Translations under genes and position numbers: made by a program
The notes under the pieces: model-generated
Told to the model about the DNA's origin: nothing
The model's input: only the letters and a program-made list of their open reading frames with translations
The model's database searches: none
Source of the DNA: Defluviimonas sp. SAOS-178_SWC
GTDB lineage: Bacteria > Pseudomonadota > Alphaproteobacteria > Rhodobacterales > Rhodobacteraceae
NCBI RefSeq assembly: GCF_039830135.1
Contig: NZ_CP156081.1
Span: 1,474,001-1,538,000 of the forward strand
DNA length: 64,000 bases
Direction of reading: 5' to 3'
Shown: piece after piece, positions 24,401-33,798 of the stretch
Layout of the letters: every line of letters begins with the position of its first letter
How positions within the stretch are numbered: the stretch's first letter is position 1

Positions 24401-26211
24401 TCGACCGTCACGGACTTGGCGAGGTTGCGCGGCTGGTCGACATCCGTCCCCTTCGCCACGGCCGCGTGATAGGCGAGAAGTTGCGCCGGCAGCGCGTAGA
24501 GGATCGGTGCGAGGAGGACCGGGATGTCGGGCATCGTCAGCACCGACCAGGTGCCTTCGCCGGCCTCCTTCGCGCCCTGTCCGTCGGTGACGAGCAGGAC
24601 CTTGCCATGCCGCGCCATCACCTCCTGCATGTTCGAGACGGTCTTGTCGAACAGCCCGTCGCGGGGGGCGAAGACGACGACCGGGACGGTCTTGTCGATC
24701 AGCGCGATGGGGCCGTGCTTCAGTTCTCCGGACGCATAACCTTCGGCGTGTATATAGCTGATTTCCTTGAGTTTAAGAGCGCCTTCAAGGGCGAGAGGGA
24801 ACATAGCGCCGCGACCGAGGAAGAGCACGTCCTGCGCCTCGGCCAGGGACGCGGCCATCCTGGCAATGCCCGGTTCCCGCGAGAGGGTCTGGTTCATCAG
24901 GCCCGGCAGGGTCGCGAAAGCGGCGAGATGCCCGGCGAGGGCCGCGTCGTCGATCCGGCCGCGGTCACGGCCGGCCTTCAGCGCGAGGAGGAGGAGGACG
25001 GCGAGCTGGCAGGTGAAGGCCTTGGTTGAGGCGACCCCGACCTCGACCCCGGCGAGGATCGGCAGCGACACGTCGCTTTCGCGCGCGATGGACGAGGTGG
25101 GCACGTTCACCACCGAGACGACCTTTTCCACCTTGTCGGCGGCATAGCGCAGGGCGGCGAGCGTATCGGCCGTCTCGCCGGACTGGCTGACGAAGATCGC
25201 ATAGGACTTCGCCGGCATCGGCGGTTCGCGGTAGCGGAACTCGCTGGCGATATCGACCTCGCAGGGCAGGCCGGCGAGGCTTTCGAACCAGTATTTCGCG
25301 GTCAGGCCGGCGTAGTAAGCGGTGCCACAGGCCACGATCGTCACCCGGTCGAGGAGCGAGAAGTCCAGGCCTTCGGGAAGGTTGATCGTACCGCCGGTTG
25401 TGTAATGCTTGATTGCGTCCGCAAGGACGACCGGCTGTTCGGCGATCTCCTTGGCCATGAAATGCTTGTAGCCGGCCTTCTCGATCCGGGTCTGGTCAAG
25501 CTGGATGCGCGCGACCTCCCGGTTGGCACGGCGGCCTTCAAGATCGTGGATCTCCGCGCCCTCGCGGGTGACGAAGGCATAGTCGCCCTCTTCGAGATAG
25601 GTGATCCGGTCGGTCATCGGGGCGAGGGCAATGGCGTCGGAGCCCACGAACATCTCGCCGTCACCATGACCGATGGCGAGGGGCGAGCCCTTGCGGGCGG
25701 CGATCATCAGGTCCTCCTCGCCGTCGAAGAGGAAGAGGAGCGCGAAGGCGCCTTCGAGGCGGCGGAGCGTGGCCACGGCCGCCTCGCGCGGCGCCATGCC
25801 CCGGTCCATGAAGTGGCGGGTCAGCATCACGACGGTTTCGGTGTCGGTCTCGGTCTCGCAGGACATGCCTGCGGCGGTCATCTCGGCGCGGAGGTCGCGG
25901 AAGTTCTCGATGATGCCGTTATGGACGACCGCGACCGGACCGGAGCGGTGGGGATGGGCGTTCACCACCGTGGCGGCGCCGTGTGTGGCCCAGCGGGTAT
26001 GGCCGATCCCGACCTTGCCGGGCAGGGGATCGTGCACAAGAAGGTCGGAGAGGTTGACGAGCTTGCCGACTGCCCTGCGGCGGTCGAGCCGGCCGTTGTT
26101 CACGGTCGCGATCCCGGCGGAATCGTAGCCGCGATATTCCAGCCGCTTCAGGGCTTCCACGAGGATGGGGGCCACTTCATGGTGCCCGAGCACCCCGACA
26201 ATACCGCACAT
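24397..26211 (-). CDS. glmS: Glutamine-fructose-6-phosphate aminotransferase (isomerizing)
   Basis: A 604-residue protein. The N-terminal glutaminase domain begins MCGIVGVLG with catalytic Cys2, has IGHTRWATHG and a TNTN-like HNGIIENF segment. Two SIS sugar-phosphate isomerase domains follow (VACGTAYYAGL, SQSGETADTLAAL) and the C-terminus ends QPRNLAKSVTVE, the universal GlmS tail. It makes glucosamine-6-phosphate from fructose-6-phosphate and glutamine, the first step toward UDP-GlcNAc for cell wall and LPS. It overlaps glmU by 1 nt, so the two steps of the pathway are coupled. I saw no glmS-type ribozyme in front of it. Confidence 0.97.
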   Translation of the reverse strand: MCGIVGVLGHHEVAPILVEALKRLEYRGYDSAGIATVNNGRLDRRRAVGKLVNLSDLLVHDPLPGKVGIGHTRWATHGAATVVNAHPHRSGPVAVVHNGIIENFRDLRAEMTAAGMSCETETDTETVVMLTRHFMDRGMAPREAAVATLRRLEGAFALLFLFDGEEDLMIAARKGSPLAIGHGDGEMFVGSDAIALAPMTDRITYLEEGDYAFVTREGAEIHDLEGRRANREVARIQLDQTRIEKAGYKHFMAKEIAEQPVVLADAIKHYTTGGTINLPEGLDFSLLDRVTIVACGTAYYAGLTAKYWFESLAGLPCEVDIASEFRYREPPMPAKSYAIFVSQSGETADTLAALRYAADKVEKVVSVVNVPTSSIARESDVSLPILAGVEVGVASTKAFTCQLAVLLLLALKAGRDRGRIDDAALAGHLAAFATLPGLMNQTLSREPGIARMAASLAEAQDVLFLGRGAMFPLALEGALKLKEISYIHAEGYASGELKHGPIALIDKTVPVVVFAPRDGLFDKTVSNMQEVMARHGKVLLVTDGQGAKEAGEGTWSVLTMPDIPVLLAPILYALPAQLLAYHAAVAKGTDVDQPRNLAKSVTVE

Positions 26212-27563
26212 TATTCTGCCTCTTTCTGCCGTTTTGCCTTCGAAGAATTTAACTTTTCGAACAATTTCTTCGCGAGCCCCGGCTTCACGACCTGCTGCGC
26301 ACGGCCGAGCGCCACGGCGTCGTCGGGCACGTCCTCGGTGATCACCGAGCCCGATCCGGTGAGGGCGCCGGCGCCGATCTTGACCGGGGCCACCAGCATC
26401 GTGTCGGAACCGATGAAGGCCCGCGCGCCGATCTCGGTGCGGTGCTTCATCACGCCGTCGTAGTTGCAGGTCACGGTGCCGGCGCCGATATTGGTGTGCT
26501 CGCCGACATGGGCGTCGCCGAGATAGGTGAGGTGGCCGACCTTCACGCCCTCGTCGAGAATGGCGTTCTTGATCTCGACGAAATTGCCGACATGGACGTC
26601 TTCGGCCAGTTCGGCGCCGGGGCGGAGCCGGGCGAAGGGGCCGACGCGGGCGCCGCGCGAGATGTGGCAGCCTTCGAGATGGCAGAAGGCGAGGATCTCG
26701 GCTTCGGATTCGACGGTGACGCCGGGGCCGAAGACGACGTTCGGCGCGATCACGGTATCGCGGCCGATCACGGTGTCGAGGGCGAAGAACACCGTCTCGG
26801 GCGCGGTGAGGGTGACGCCGTTCTCCTGCGCCTCGGCGCGGGCACGGGTTTGGAAGATCACCTCGGCGGCGGCAAGGCTGGCGCGGGTGTCGATGCCGAG
26901 CGTCTCTTCCTCCGGGCAGGTCTCGGCGGCGGTGGACAGCCCGCGTGCACGGGCAATGGCGACGATGCCGGTAAGGTAGTATTCGCCCGCGGCGTTGTCG
27001 TTCGTCAGCCCCGCGACGAGGTCGGAGAGGATACCGGCGTCGCAGGCAACGACGCCGCTGTTGATCAGCGTGATCTCGCGTTCGGCCGGCGTCGCGTCCT
27101 TGAACTCGACGATGCGCGTCAGTTCGCCGTTTTCGACGACAAGCCTGCCGTAGCGCTGCGGCCGGTCGTGATTATGAAAGCCGAGCACCGTGACATCGGC
27201 GGTCGATGCCGCGAGTTTCTCCAGCGTCTCGGCCCGGATGAAGGGCGTGTCGCCGAACAGCACGACGACCCGGCCGTCAAAGCCCGCGAGCAGCGGCAGC
27301 GCCTGTGCCACGGCGTGGCCGGTGCCAAGCTGTTCGTCCTGCACGACGATCTCGGCGGTCTCGTCATAGGCGAGCGCGGCCTTGCGCACCCGGTCGCCGC
27401 CGTGACCGACGACGACGATCGTCCGCTCCGGCTCCAGGGCCGCGCCCGCGCGCATGGCGTGGTGCAGAAGCGGCGCCGCTCCAAGCGGGTGCAGGACCTT
27501 GGGGAGGTCGGAATTCATCCGCGTCCCCTGTCCGGCGGCGAGAATGATGAGCGCTGTGGCCAT
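26211..27563 (-). CDS. glmU: Bifunctional GlmU: N-acetylglucosamine-1-phosphate uridylyltransferase / glucosamine-1-phosphate acetyltransferase
   Basis: A 450-residue protein. The N-terminal nucleotidyltransferase signature LAAGQGTRMNSDLPKVLHPL spans about residues 8-27. The C-terminal half is a left-handed beta-helix of hexapeptide repeats (from about residue 250), with the acetyltransferase active-site region GEHTNIGAGTVTCNYDG. It produces UDP-GlcNAc from GlcN-1-P, acetyl-CoA and UTP. It is the first gene of the glmU-glmS-alkD operon and divergent from gph, with about 104 bp between the starts for both promoters. Confidence 0.97.
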   Translation of the reverse strand: MATALIILAAGQGTRMNSDLPKVLHPLGAAPLLHHAMRAGAALEPERTIVVVGHGGDRVRKAALAYDETAEIVVQDEQLGTGHAVAQALPLLAGFDGRVVVLFGDTPFIRAETLEKLAASTADVTVLGFHNHDRPQRYGRLVVENGELTRIVEFKDATPAEREITLINSGVVACDAGILSDLVAGLTNDNAAGEYYLTGIVAIARARGLSTAAETCPEEETLGIDTRASLAAAEVIFQTRARAEAQENGVTLTAPETVFFALDTVIGRDTVIAPNVVFGPGVTVESEAEILAFCHLEGCHISRGARVGPFARLRPGAELAEDVHVGNFVEIKNAILDEGVKVGHLTYLGDAHVGEHTNIGAGTVTCNYDGVMKHRTEIGARAFIGSDTMLVAPVKIGAGALTGSGSVITEDVPDDAVALGRAQQVVKPGLAKKLFEKLNSSKAKRQKEAE

Positions 27564-27667
27564 GAATGTGCTTTCCTTCGGGTCCGGCCCGTTTTAACCA
27601 AGGCCCCGGACGCCGCAAGGGGGCGGGGATCAAAGTTCCTTTCGGCAGGTTACAGGGGCTCGGCCGC

Positions 27668-28339
27668 ATGCGCACGGTAATCTTCGATCTCGACGGAACG
27701 CTGGCCGACACCTCGGCCGACCTGATCGCCGCCGCGAATGCCTGTTTCCGGGGGCTCGGCACCGGCGACCTTCTCGATCCGGTTGGTGACGCGCTGACGG
27801 CGTTTCATGGCGGTCGGGCGATGCTTCGGCTCGGTCTTTCGCGGCTTGGCGGCGGTTCCGAGGACGATGTTGACCGGGAGTATCCGAAGTTCCTCGCGAT
27901 CTACGAGACCGGCATCGACCGTGAGACGCGGCTTTATCCCGGTGCCGTCGACGCGGTGCGCGCCTTGCGTGGGGCGGGTTTCGCCACCGGCATCTGCACC
28001 AACAAACCCGAGCGGCTGGCCGAGATCCTGATGACCCGGCTCGGGGTGCGCGACCTTTTCGGATCGCTCGTCGGCGCCGACACGCTGCCGGTCCGAAAGC
28101 CCGATCCCGCGCCCTATCGCCTGTCGGTGGAACGCGCTGGCGGGTCGGTGGCGCGCTCCATGCTCATCGGCGATACCGAGACCGACCGCAAGACGGCAGC
28201 CGCTGCCGGGGTTCCGGTCGCGCTGGTCACCTTTGGCCCCGAAGGGCAGGGTGTCGCGCGGCTCTCGCCGGAGGCGCTCCTCGACCGTTTCGACGCCTTG
28301 CCGGCGCTCGCGGCGGAGTTGCTGGACACCTCGGCATGA
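27668..28339 (+). CDS. gph: Phosphoglycolate phosphatase-like HAD hydrolase
   Basis: A 223-residue HAD-superfamily phosphatase from ATG 27668. Motif I is VIFDLDGTLADTSADL with the nucleophile Asp and general-acid Asp. Motif II is GICTNKPERL. The Lys of motif III is in RKPDPAPY, and motif IV is LIGDTETDRKTAAAAG. The cap domain is the Gph type. It dephosphorylates 2-phosphoglycolate from DNA repair or Rubisco oxygenation. Its stop overlaps the DegT-type aminotransferase start (ATGA), so both are co-translated, which is an unusual partnership. Confidence 0.88.
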   Translation: MRTVIFDLDGTLADTSADLIAAANACFRGLGTGDLLDPVGDALTAFHGGRAMLRLGLSRLGGGSEDDVDREYPKFLAIYETGIDRETRLYPGAVDAVRALRGAGFATGICTNKPERLAEILMTRLGVRDLFGSLVGADTLPVRKPDPAPYRLSVERAGGSVARSMLIGDTETDRKTAAAAGVPVALVTFGPEGQGVARLSPEALLDRFDALPALAAELLDTSA

Positions 28340-29559
28340 GCGAGCGGTTCACCGGCAGTTTCACCCAGCAGGAACCCATCCCCGAGGCCGGGATCGAGGC
28401 CGCGTTGCGGGTGCTGCGCCACGGCCGGCTGCATCGCTACAACACAACGCCCGGAGAGGCGGCCGAGGCGGCGCTCTTCGAAGAGGAATTCGCGGAGTTC
28501 ACCGGGGCGAAATACTGCCTTGCCGTCGCCTCGGGCGGCTATGCGCTCGGCTGCGTGCTCAGGGCGCTCTGCATCGGGCCCGGCGACCGCGTCCTGACCA
28601 ATGCCTTCACCCTGGCGCCGGTGCCGGGCGCCATCGCCGCCGTCGGAGCGGTGCCGGTCTTCGTCGAGACGACGGAGGGGCTGACCATCGACATCGACGA
28701 CCTCGCCGGGAAGGCGGCGGGGGCGAAGGCGCTCCTCCTCAGCCACATGCGCGGGCATATCTGCGACATGGACCGGCTCATGGCGGTCTGCGACGCGGCC
28801 GGTCTGAAGGTGGTCGAGGACTGCGCCCATACGATGGGGGCGGCGTGGAATGGCGTGCCCTCGGGGCGGCACGGCATCGCGGGATGCTACTCGACGCAGA
28901 CCTACAAGCACATGAATTCCGGCGAGGGCGGGCTGATCGTGTCGGACGACGCCGACCTGATGGCGCGGGCGACGATCCTCTCGGGCAGCTACATGCTTTA
29001 CGACCGCCACCGCGCGGCGCCCCCGGCCGAGGCGTTCGAGCGGGTGAAATACGTCACCCCCAACGTCTCCGGACGGATGGACAACCTCCGCGCCGCGATC
29101 CTGCGCCCGCAACTCGCCGACCTGCCACGGCAATGCGCGCGCTGGAACGCGCTCTACCGCGTGCTGGAGGCGGGCCTCGCCGGCACGCCCGGCCTGCGGC
29201 TCATCGCGCGGCCGGTGGCGGAGGCGTATGTCGCCTCCTCGTTCCAGTTCCTGCTGCCGGACTGGCCCGCCGGAAAGGTCCGCGCGCTCCTGTCGCGCGC
29301 CGCGGCCCGCGGCGTGGAACTCAAATGGTTCGGCGCCGACGAGCCCACGGGTTTCACCTCGCGCCACGATTCCTGGCGCTACGCGCCGTCCCAGAACCTG
29401 CCGCAGACCGACCGCGTTCTTGCCGGACTGATCGACATGCGCCTGCCGCTGACCTTCAGCGAAGCGGATATAGCGCTTATCGCGCGCATCCTGCGCGAGG
29501 AGGTCTCAGCCGTGTTCCAGAGCGATGCCGAAGCCGCCGACATCCCGGCGGCGGACTGA
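28336..29559 (+). CDS. DegT/DnrJ/EryC1/StrS-family PLP aminotransferase
   Basis: A 407-residue protein. The PLP Lys is K191 in STQTYKHMNSGEGG, preceded by EDCAHTMGAAWNG, where the Asp contacts the pyridine nitrogen. This family normally transaminates nucleotide-linked keto-sugars to amino sugars for LPS, capsules or antibiotics. Lys followed by HMNSGEGG rather than the usual K-LT-GEGG is a subgroup variant. No sugar nucleotide gene is next to it, and its partner is gph through an ATGA overlap. A different keto substrate is therefore possible. Its end faces the CreA-like gene through a hairpin repeat. Confidence 0.85.
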   Translation: MSERFTGSFTQQEPIPEAGIEAALRVLRHGRLHRYNTTPGEAAEAALFEEEFAEFTGAKYCLAVASGGYALGCVLRALCIGPGDRVLTNAFTLAPVPGAIAAVGAVPVFVETTEGLTIDIDDLAGKAAGAKALLLSHMRGHICDMDRLMAVCDAAGLKVVEDCAHTMGAAWNGVPSGRHGIAGCYSTQTYKHMNSGEGGLIVSDDADLMARATILSGSYMLYDRHRAAPPAEAFERVKYVTPNVSGRMDNLRAAILRPQLADLPRQCARWNALYRVLEAGLAGTPGLRLIARPVAEAYVASSFQFLLPDWPAGKVRALLSRAAARGVELKWFGADEPTGFTSRHDSWRYAPSQNLPQTDRVLAGLIDMRLPLTFSEADIALIARILREEVSAVFQSDAEAADIPAAD

Positions 29560-29560
29560 C

Positions 29561-29631
29561 CCCTTCTTCTGTTCGAAAATACTCCGGGGTGAACCCCGGA
29601 TGTAGTCCGGGGGAGGGGGCAGCGCCCCCTT
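29561..29631. repeat. Dispersed intergenic repeat, copy B (two hairpins, possible bidirectional terminator)
   Basis: The element starts with CCCTTCTTCTGTTCG and AAAATACTCCGGGGTG. TCCGGGG (29583-29589) pairs with CCCCGGA (29594-29600) around TGAA. GGGGGC (29615-29620) then pairs with GCCCCC (29624-29629) around AGC. It matches copy A at 23677-23727 in reverse orientation. It fills the gap between the convergent aminotransferase and CreA-like genes. Confidence 0.7.
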
Positions 29632-30088
29632 ACTTCGCGGCGTCGTAAAGCGGCACGGTCGAGAGCGACATCTTCCCCGATCCCTGCGTCAGTTCCGACG
29701 CATGGGCGAGGTAGATCAGCGTGTTGTTCTTCGCATCGAAGATCCGCGTCACCCGAAGCGACTTGAAGACGAGCGAGGTGCCTTCGGAAAAGATCGTCTC
29801 GCCATCCTTGCCCCGGTCGATGGCCCCGATCGTGATCGGTCCGGTCTGGCGGCAGTCGAGCGCGGAATAGGACGGATCCTCGAACCAGTTGCCCTGGCTG
29901 AGGCGGTCGATCACCGAGCGGTCGAAATAGGCGATGTGGCAGGTCACGCCGTCCACCTTCGGGTCCGGGATCGCCTCGACATAGATGTCGTTGCCGACCC
30001 AGTCGACGCCGACCTTGCCGACGACCTCGGCGAGGGCAGGAAGGGCCGTGACGGTCGCGAGGGCGGCGAGGGAGAGGCGGGCGCGCAT
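29630..30088 (-). CDS. CreA-family periplasmic protein
   Basis: A 152-residue protein from ATG 30088, with AGGAG 7-11 nt upstream. Residues 1-20 form a signal peptide (MRARLSLAALATVTALPALA). The mature part has GVDWVGNDIYVEAIPDPKV, VTCHIAYFDR and ALDCRQTGPI with two Cys likely to form a disulfide, typical of the CreA family next to the CreBC system in enterobacteria. Its biochemical function is unknown. The gene stands alone here, divergent from ivd with about 140 bp between the starts. Confidence 0.87.
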   Translation of the reverse strand: MRARLSLAALATVTALPALAEVVGKVGVDWVGNDIYVEAIPDPKVDGVTCHIAYFDRSVIDRLSQGNWFEDPSYSALDCRQTGPITIGAIDRGKDGETIFSEGTSLVFKSLRVTRIFDAKNNTLIYLAHASELTQGSGKMSLSTVPLYDAAK

Positions 30089-30230
30089 CGAATTCTCCTG
30101 TATCGGGGCAAGGTGGACGATGACACAACGCCCCGGCCGCTCCAAGGTTGCCGTGCCGGTCACATCTTGACCCGACTCACGCTTCGATCTATGAATTGAA
30201 CATGCGTTCATTTCCTGGGAGGGGAAGCCG

Positions 30231-31394
30231 ATGTTCACCGCGTCCATGAAGTTCCATCTCGGCGACGAGATCGACGCCCTGCGCGACATGGTCCATCGCT
30301 GGGCGCAGGACCGGGTGAAGCCGATGGCGGCGGAGGTCGACCGCAGCAACACCTTCCCCGCCGAACTCTGGAAAGAGATGGGCGATCTCGGCCTTCTCGG
30401 CATCACCGTGCCGGAAGAATATGGCGGGGCCGGGATGAGCTATCTCGCTCATGTCATCGCGATCGAGGAGATCGCCCGCGCCTCCGCCTCCGTCAGCCTC
30501 TCCTACGGCGCGCATTCGAACCTCTGCGTCAACCAGATCAAGCTCAACGGCACGGACGAGCAGAAGCGGAAATACCTGCCCGGCCTGATCTCCGGCGCGA
30601 ATGTCGGCGCGCTCGCCATGTCCGAGGCCGGGGCGGGGTCGGACGTCGTCTCGATGAAGCTGAAGGCGGAGAAGCGGAACGGCTATTACGTCCTGAACGG
30701 CACCAAGTTCTGGATCACCAACGGGCCGGACGCCGATACGCTGGTGGTCTATGCCAAGACCGACCCCGAGGCCGGATCGAAGGGCATCACCGCCTTCATC
30801 GTCGAGAAGACCTTCAAGGGTTTCTCCACCTCCAAGCATTTCGACAAGCTTGGCATGCGCGGGTCAAACACGGCCGAGCTGATCTTCGAGGATGTCGAGG
30901 TGCCGTTCGAAAACGTGCTGGGACAGGAGGGGAAGGGCGTCCGCGTCCTGATGTCCGGGCTCGATTACGAACGGGTCGTGCTGTCCGGCATCGGCACCGG
31001 CATCATGGCCGCCTGCATGGATGAGGTGATGCCCTATCTCGCGCAGCGAAAGCAGTTCGGCCAGCCGATCGGGAATTTCCAGCTCATGCAGGGCAAGATC
31101 GCGGATATGTATACCAAGATGAACTCCGCCCGCGCCTATGTCTATGAGGTCGCGCGGTCCTGCGACCGGGGTGAAGTCACCCGCCAGGACGCGGCGGCCT
31201 GCGTGCTTTATGCCTCCGAAGAGGCGATGGCGGTCGCGCATCAGGCGGTGCAGGCGATGGGCGGGATGGGTTTCATGAACGAAACCCCGGTTTCGCGCAT
31301 CTTCCGCGACGCCAAGCTGATGGAGATCGGCGCGGGCACGAGCGAGATCCGCCGCATGCTGATCGGGCGGGAACTGATGGGGGCGATGGGGTGA
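30231..31394 (+). CDS. ivd: Isovaleryl-CoA dehydrogenase
   Basis: A 387-residue acyl-CoA dehydrogenase. [15 protein letters not shown] and [16 protein letters not shown] are the FAD and substrate signatures. The catalytic base E247 lies in [15 protein letters not shown] on helix G, the position special to isovaleryl-CoA dehydrogenases; most relatives place it near residue 370. It oxidises isovaleryl-CoA to 3-methylcrotonyl-CoA in leucine breakdown and passes electrons to ETF. It starts the leucine cluster completed by mccB, mccA, liuC and mvaB downstream. A low-GC gene overlaps its stop as GTGA. Confidence 0.93.
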   Translation: MFTASMKFHLGDEIDALRDMVHRWAQDRVKPMAAEVDRSNTFPAELWKEMGDLGLLGITVPEEYGGAGMSYLAHVIAIEEIARASASVSLSYGAHSNLCVNQIKLNGTDEQKRKYLPGLISGANVGALAMSEAGAGSDVVSMKLKAEKRNGYYVLNGTKFWITNGPDADTLVVYAKTDPEAGSKGITAFIVEKTFKGFSTSKHFDKLGMRGSNTAELIFEDVEVPFENVLGQEGKGVRVLMSGLDYERVVLSGIGTGIMAACMDEVMPYLAQRKQFGQPIGNFQLMQGKIADMYTKMNSARAYVYEVARSCDRGEVTRQDAAACVLYASEEAMAVAHQAVQAMGGMGFMNETPVSRIFRDAKLMEIGAGTSEIRRMLIGRELMGAMG

Positions 31395-32029
31395 AGTGGT
31401 CCCAAGAACCGGGCGGAGAGCAAAAGACCGGAAACGTTGCCGGGCCTGCACCGTTCGCGTGCCTCGGTTCGGCTCTTTGCGCTGGATTGGGTACGACTTT
31501 CGGAGCGGCGGCTGAAACGCAGGCACCGGTTGATCGCTCAATTGTTCAGAGTTGTTACGAGCATGTTCTTGCCGGTCAGGACAACGGTTCTTGTGTCGGA
31601 GACGCTGCGGAGGCTTGCGAGGTTACGCCGCCACACAGTGCTTCAACTCTGGACATTGCGCAATGTCGAACGGCGGAAGCAGAGATTTGGGAAAGCCTGC
31701 TTAACATCATCGTGGAACAGAAGATGCGTGAGTATGATGTGAGCGACAGTGCAGCTACTTTGCCCGGATGGCTTCCGACAAGGAATGCCATCGTCGCGGA
31801 GCAAGACGCGTGGAAAGCCTATCGGGATGCGCGTTGCAATCTAATCTATGTCGTCAATCAGGGCGGTTCGGTGAAGAGTATCGCGAAGGCAGAGTGCCTT
31901 TTGCAGATGAACGCCGCGCATGTTTTCGAGTTTCTTGATGCGACGTGGCAGTTTGGCGGAACTGAAGACATGAAAGGACCGCCCGGCCTCCAAATACGCA
32001 GCTTTCCAAGTCAGTTCGGGTGTGAATAG
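31391..32029 (+). CDS. LprI/DUF1311-like secreted protein, low GC
   Basis: A 212-residue protein from GTG 31391, overlapping the ivd stop. Residues around 20-42 are hydrophobic ([20 protein letters not shown]) and look like a signal peptide preceded by an unusually long charged start, so translation may begin further in. The C-terminal half carries the DUF1311/LprI pattern: spaced Cys residues, [30 protein letters not shown]. Some family members inhibit lysozyme in the periplasm. Base composition is visibly lower in GC than the flanking leucine genes and codons such as TTT, AAA and GTA are common, suggesting recent acquisition. It has no evident link to leucine breakdown. Confidence 0.6.
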   Translation: MKWSQEPGGEQKTGNVAGPAPFACLGSALCAGLGTTFGAAAETQAPVDRSIVQSCYEHVLAGQDNGSCVGDAAEACEVTPPHSASTLDIAQCRTAEAEIWESLLNIIVEQKMREYDVSDSAATLPGWLPTRNAIVAEQDAWKAYRDARCNLIYVVNQGGSVKSIAKAECLLQMNAAHVFEFLDATWQFGGTEDMKGPPGLQIRSFPSQFGCE

Positions 32030-32077
32030 TGCCGAAACCCTGCTCACCTACCGCGACTGGACGCGGTTTTCAGATAT

Positions 32078-32160
32078 GGCGGTACCGCCGGGCAGCGCCC
32101 GACCCGCCCTCCGGAGCGGGCGCTTCTCGCCCACCCCGCGGGCCGGGCGCCGCCCTCCGC
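32078..32160. repeat. GC-rich hairpin-rich intergenic element between the LprI-like gene and mccB
   Basis: GGCGGTACCGCC (32078-32089) is a perfect 12-bp palindrome. It is followed at once by GGGC-AGC-GCCC (32090-32100) and by CGCCC/GGGCG arms around TCCGGA. Such clustered short palindromes are typical of REP-like elements. No second copy of this exact element was seen in the window. Confidence 0.45.
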
Positions 32161-32189
32161 GCAATGCAACCCTGTTTCGGGAGCTAACC

Positions 32190-33794
32190 ATGCGCCTGAC
32201 CTCAACCGTCCTCCCCACCTCCGAGACCTTCCGCGCCAACCGCGCGGGGCATGAGGCGATGCTTGCCACCATCGCCGGGGCCGCCCGTGCTGCCGCCGCC
32301 GGGGGCGGCGAGAAATCCCTCGCCCGCCACGTCGCGCGCGGCAAGATGCCCCCACGCGAGCGGGTGGCGAACCTCCTCGACGCCGGCTCCCCTTTCCTCG
32401 AAATCGGGGCGACAGCGGCGCATGGCATGTATGGCGGCGATGCCCCCGCCGCCGGCGTCATCGCGGGGATCGGCCGGGTCCACGGGCAGGAGGTGATGGT
32501 CGTCGCCAATGACGCCACCGTGAAGGGCGGCACCTATTATCCGATGACGGTGAAGAAGCATCTCCGCGCGCAGGAGATCGCCGAAGAGAACCATTTGCCC
32601 TGCGTCTACCTCGTCGATTCCGGTGGCGCGAACCTGCCCAACCAGGACGAGGTCTTCCCCGACCGCGATCATTTCGGCCGCATCTTCTACAACCAGGCGC
32701 GGATGAGCGCGAAGGGCATCCCCCAGATCGCCGTGGTCATGGGATCGTGCACGGCGGGTGGTGCCTATGTGCCCGCGATGTCGGACGTCTCGATCATCGT
32801 GAAGGAACAGGGGACGATCTTCCTCGCCGGCCCGCCCCTGGTGAAGGCGGCGACCGGGGAGGTCGTCAGCGCCGAGGATCTCGGCGGCGGCGACGTGCAT
32901 ACGCGGCTTTCGGGCGTCGCCGACTACCTCGCCGAGGATGACGGCCACGCCCTGGCGCTGGCCCGCCGCGCGGTGTCGCATCTGAACCGGGCGAAGCCCG
33001 CGACCGTGCAATGGCAAAGCCCCGAGGATCCCGCCTACGACCCCGAGGAGATCCTCGGCGTCGTTCCCGCCGACCTCCGTACGCCCTACGACATCCGCGA
33101 GGTCATCGCGCGGATCGTCGACGGCTCCCGCTTCGACGAGTTCAAGCCGCGCTTCGGCGAGACGCTGGTGACGGGCTTCGCCCATGTCGCGGGCTGCCCG
33201 GTCGGGATCGTCGCCAACAACGGGGTCCTTTTCTCGGAAAGCGCCGTGAAGGGCGCGCATTTCGTCGAGCTGTGCAGCCAGCGCAACATCCCGCTGGTCT
33301 TCCTTCAGAACATCACCGGCTTCATGGTCGGCCGGAAATACGAGAACGAGGGTATCGCGCGCCACGGCGCCAAGATGGTGACGGCCGTCGCCTCGACCAA
33401 TGTGCCGAAGATCACCATGCTGGTCGGCGGGAGCTTTGGCGCCGGGAATTACGGTATGGCGGGCCGCGCCTATTCCCCCCGCTTTCTCTGGACCTGGCCC
33501 AACAGCCGCATCTCGGTGATGGGCGGCGAACAGGCGGCCGGCGTCCTCGCCACCGTCAAGCGCGATGGCATCGAGCGGGCAGGGGGCACATGGAGCCCCG
33601 AGGAGGAGGCGGAGTTCAAGCGCCCCACGATCGAGATGTTCGAGGAGCAGTCGCACCCCCTTTATGCCTCCGCGCGGCTTTGGGACGACGGGATCATCGA
33701 CCCCCGGAAGACGCGGCAGGTTCTGGCGCTCAGCCTCTCGGCGGCGCTCAATGCCCCCATCGAACCCACGCGCTTCGGCGTCTTCCGGATGTGA
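32190..33794 (+). CDS. mccB: 3-methylcrotonyl-CoA carboxylase beta subunit (carboxyltransferase)
   Basis: A 534-residue protein from ATG 32190, the usual length of the family. [39 protein letters not shown] and [20 protein letters not shown] are acyl-CoA carboxylase beta motifs of the MCC type, including oxyanion-hole glycines. It transfers carboxyl from biotin to 3-methylcrotonyl-CoA, giving 3-methylglutaconyl-CoA. Its alpha partner is mccA at 35030, but two unrelated genes separate them. A GC-rich element precedes the gene, so it may have its own transcription start. Confidence 0.93.
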   Translation: MRLTSTVLPTSETFRANRAGHEAMLATIAGAARAAAAGGGEKSLARHVARGKMPPRERVANLLDAGSPFLEIGATAAHGMYGGDAPAAGVIAGIGRVHGQEVMVVANDATVKGGTYYPMTVKKHLRAQEIAEENHLPCVYLVDSGGANLPNQDEVFPDRDHFGRIFYNQARMSAKGIPQIAVVMGSCTAGGAYVPAMSDVSIIVKEQGTIFLAGPPLVKAATGEVVSAEDLGGGDVHTRLSGVADYLAEDDGHALALARRAVSHLNRAKPATVQWQSPEDPAYDPEEILGVVPADLRTPYDIREVIARIVDGSRFDEFKPRFGETLVTGFAHVAGCPVGIVANNGVLFSESAVKGAHFVELCSQRNIPLVFLQNITGFMVGRKYENEGIARHGAKMVTAVASTNVPKITMLVGGSFGAGNYGMAGRAYSPRFLWTWPNSRISVMGGEQAAGVLATVKRDGIERAGGTWSPEEEAEFKRPTIEMFEEQSHPLYASARLWDDGIIDPRKTRQVLALSLSAALNAPIEPTRFGVFRM

Positions 33795-33798
33795 GGCG

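Noticed and set aside
26212..26400. Possible glmS ribozyme upstream of glmS
   Set aside because: The region upstream is glmU coding sequence overlapping by 1 nt; no ribozyme core is evident and such ribozymes are characteristic of Gram-positive bacteria.
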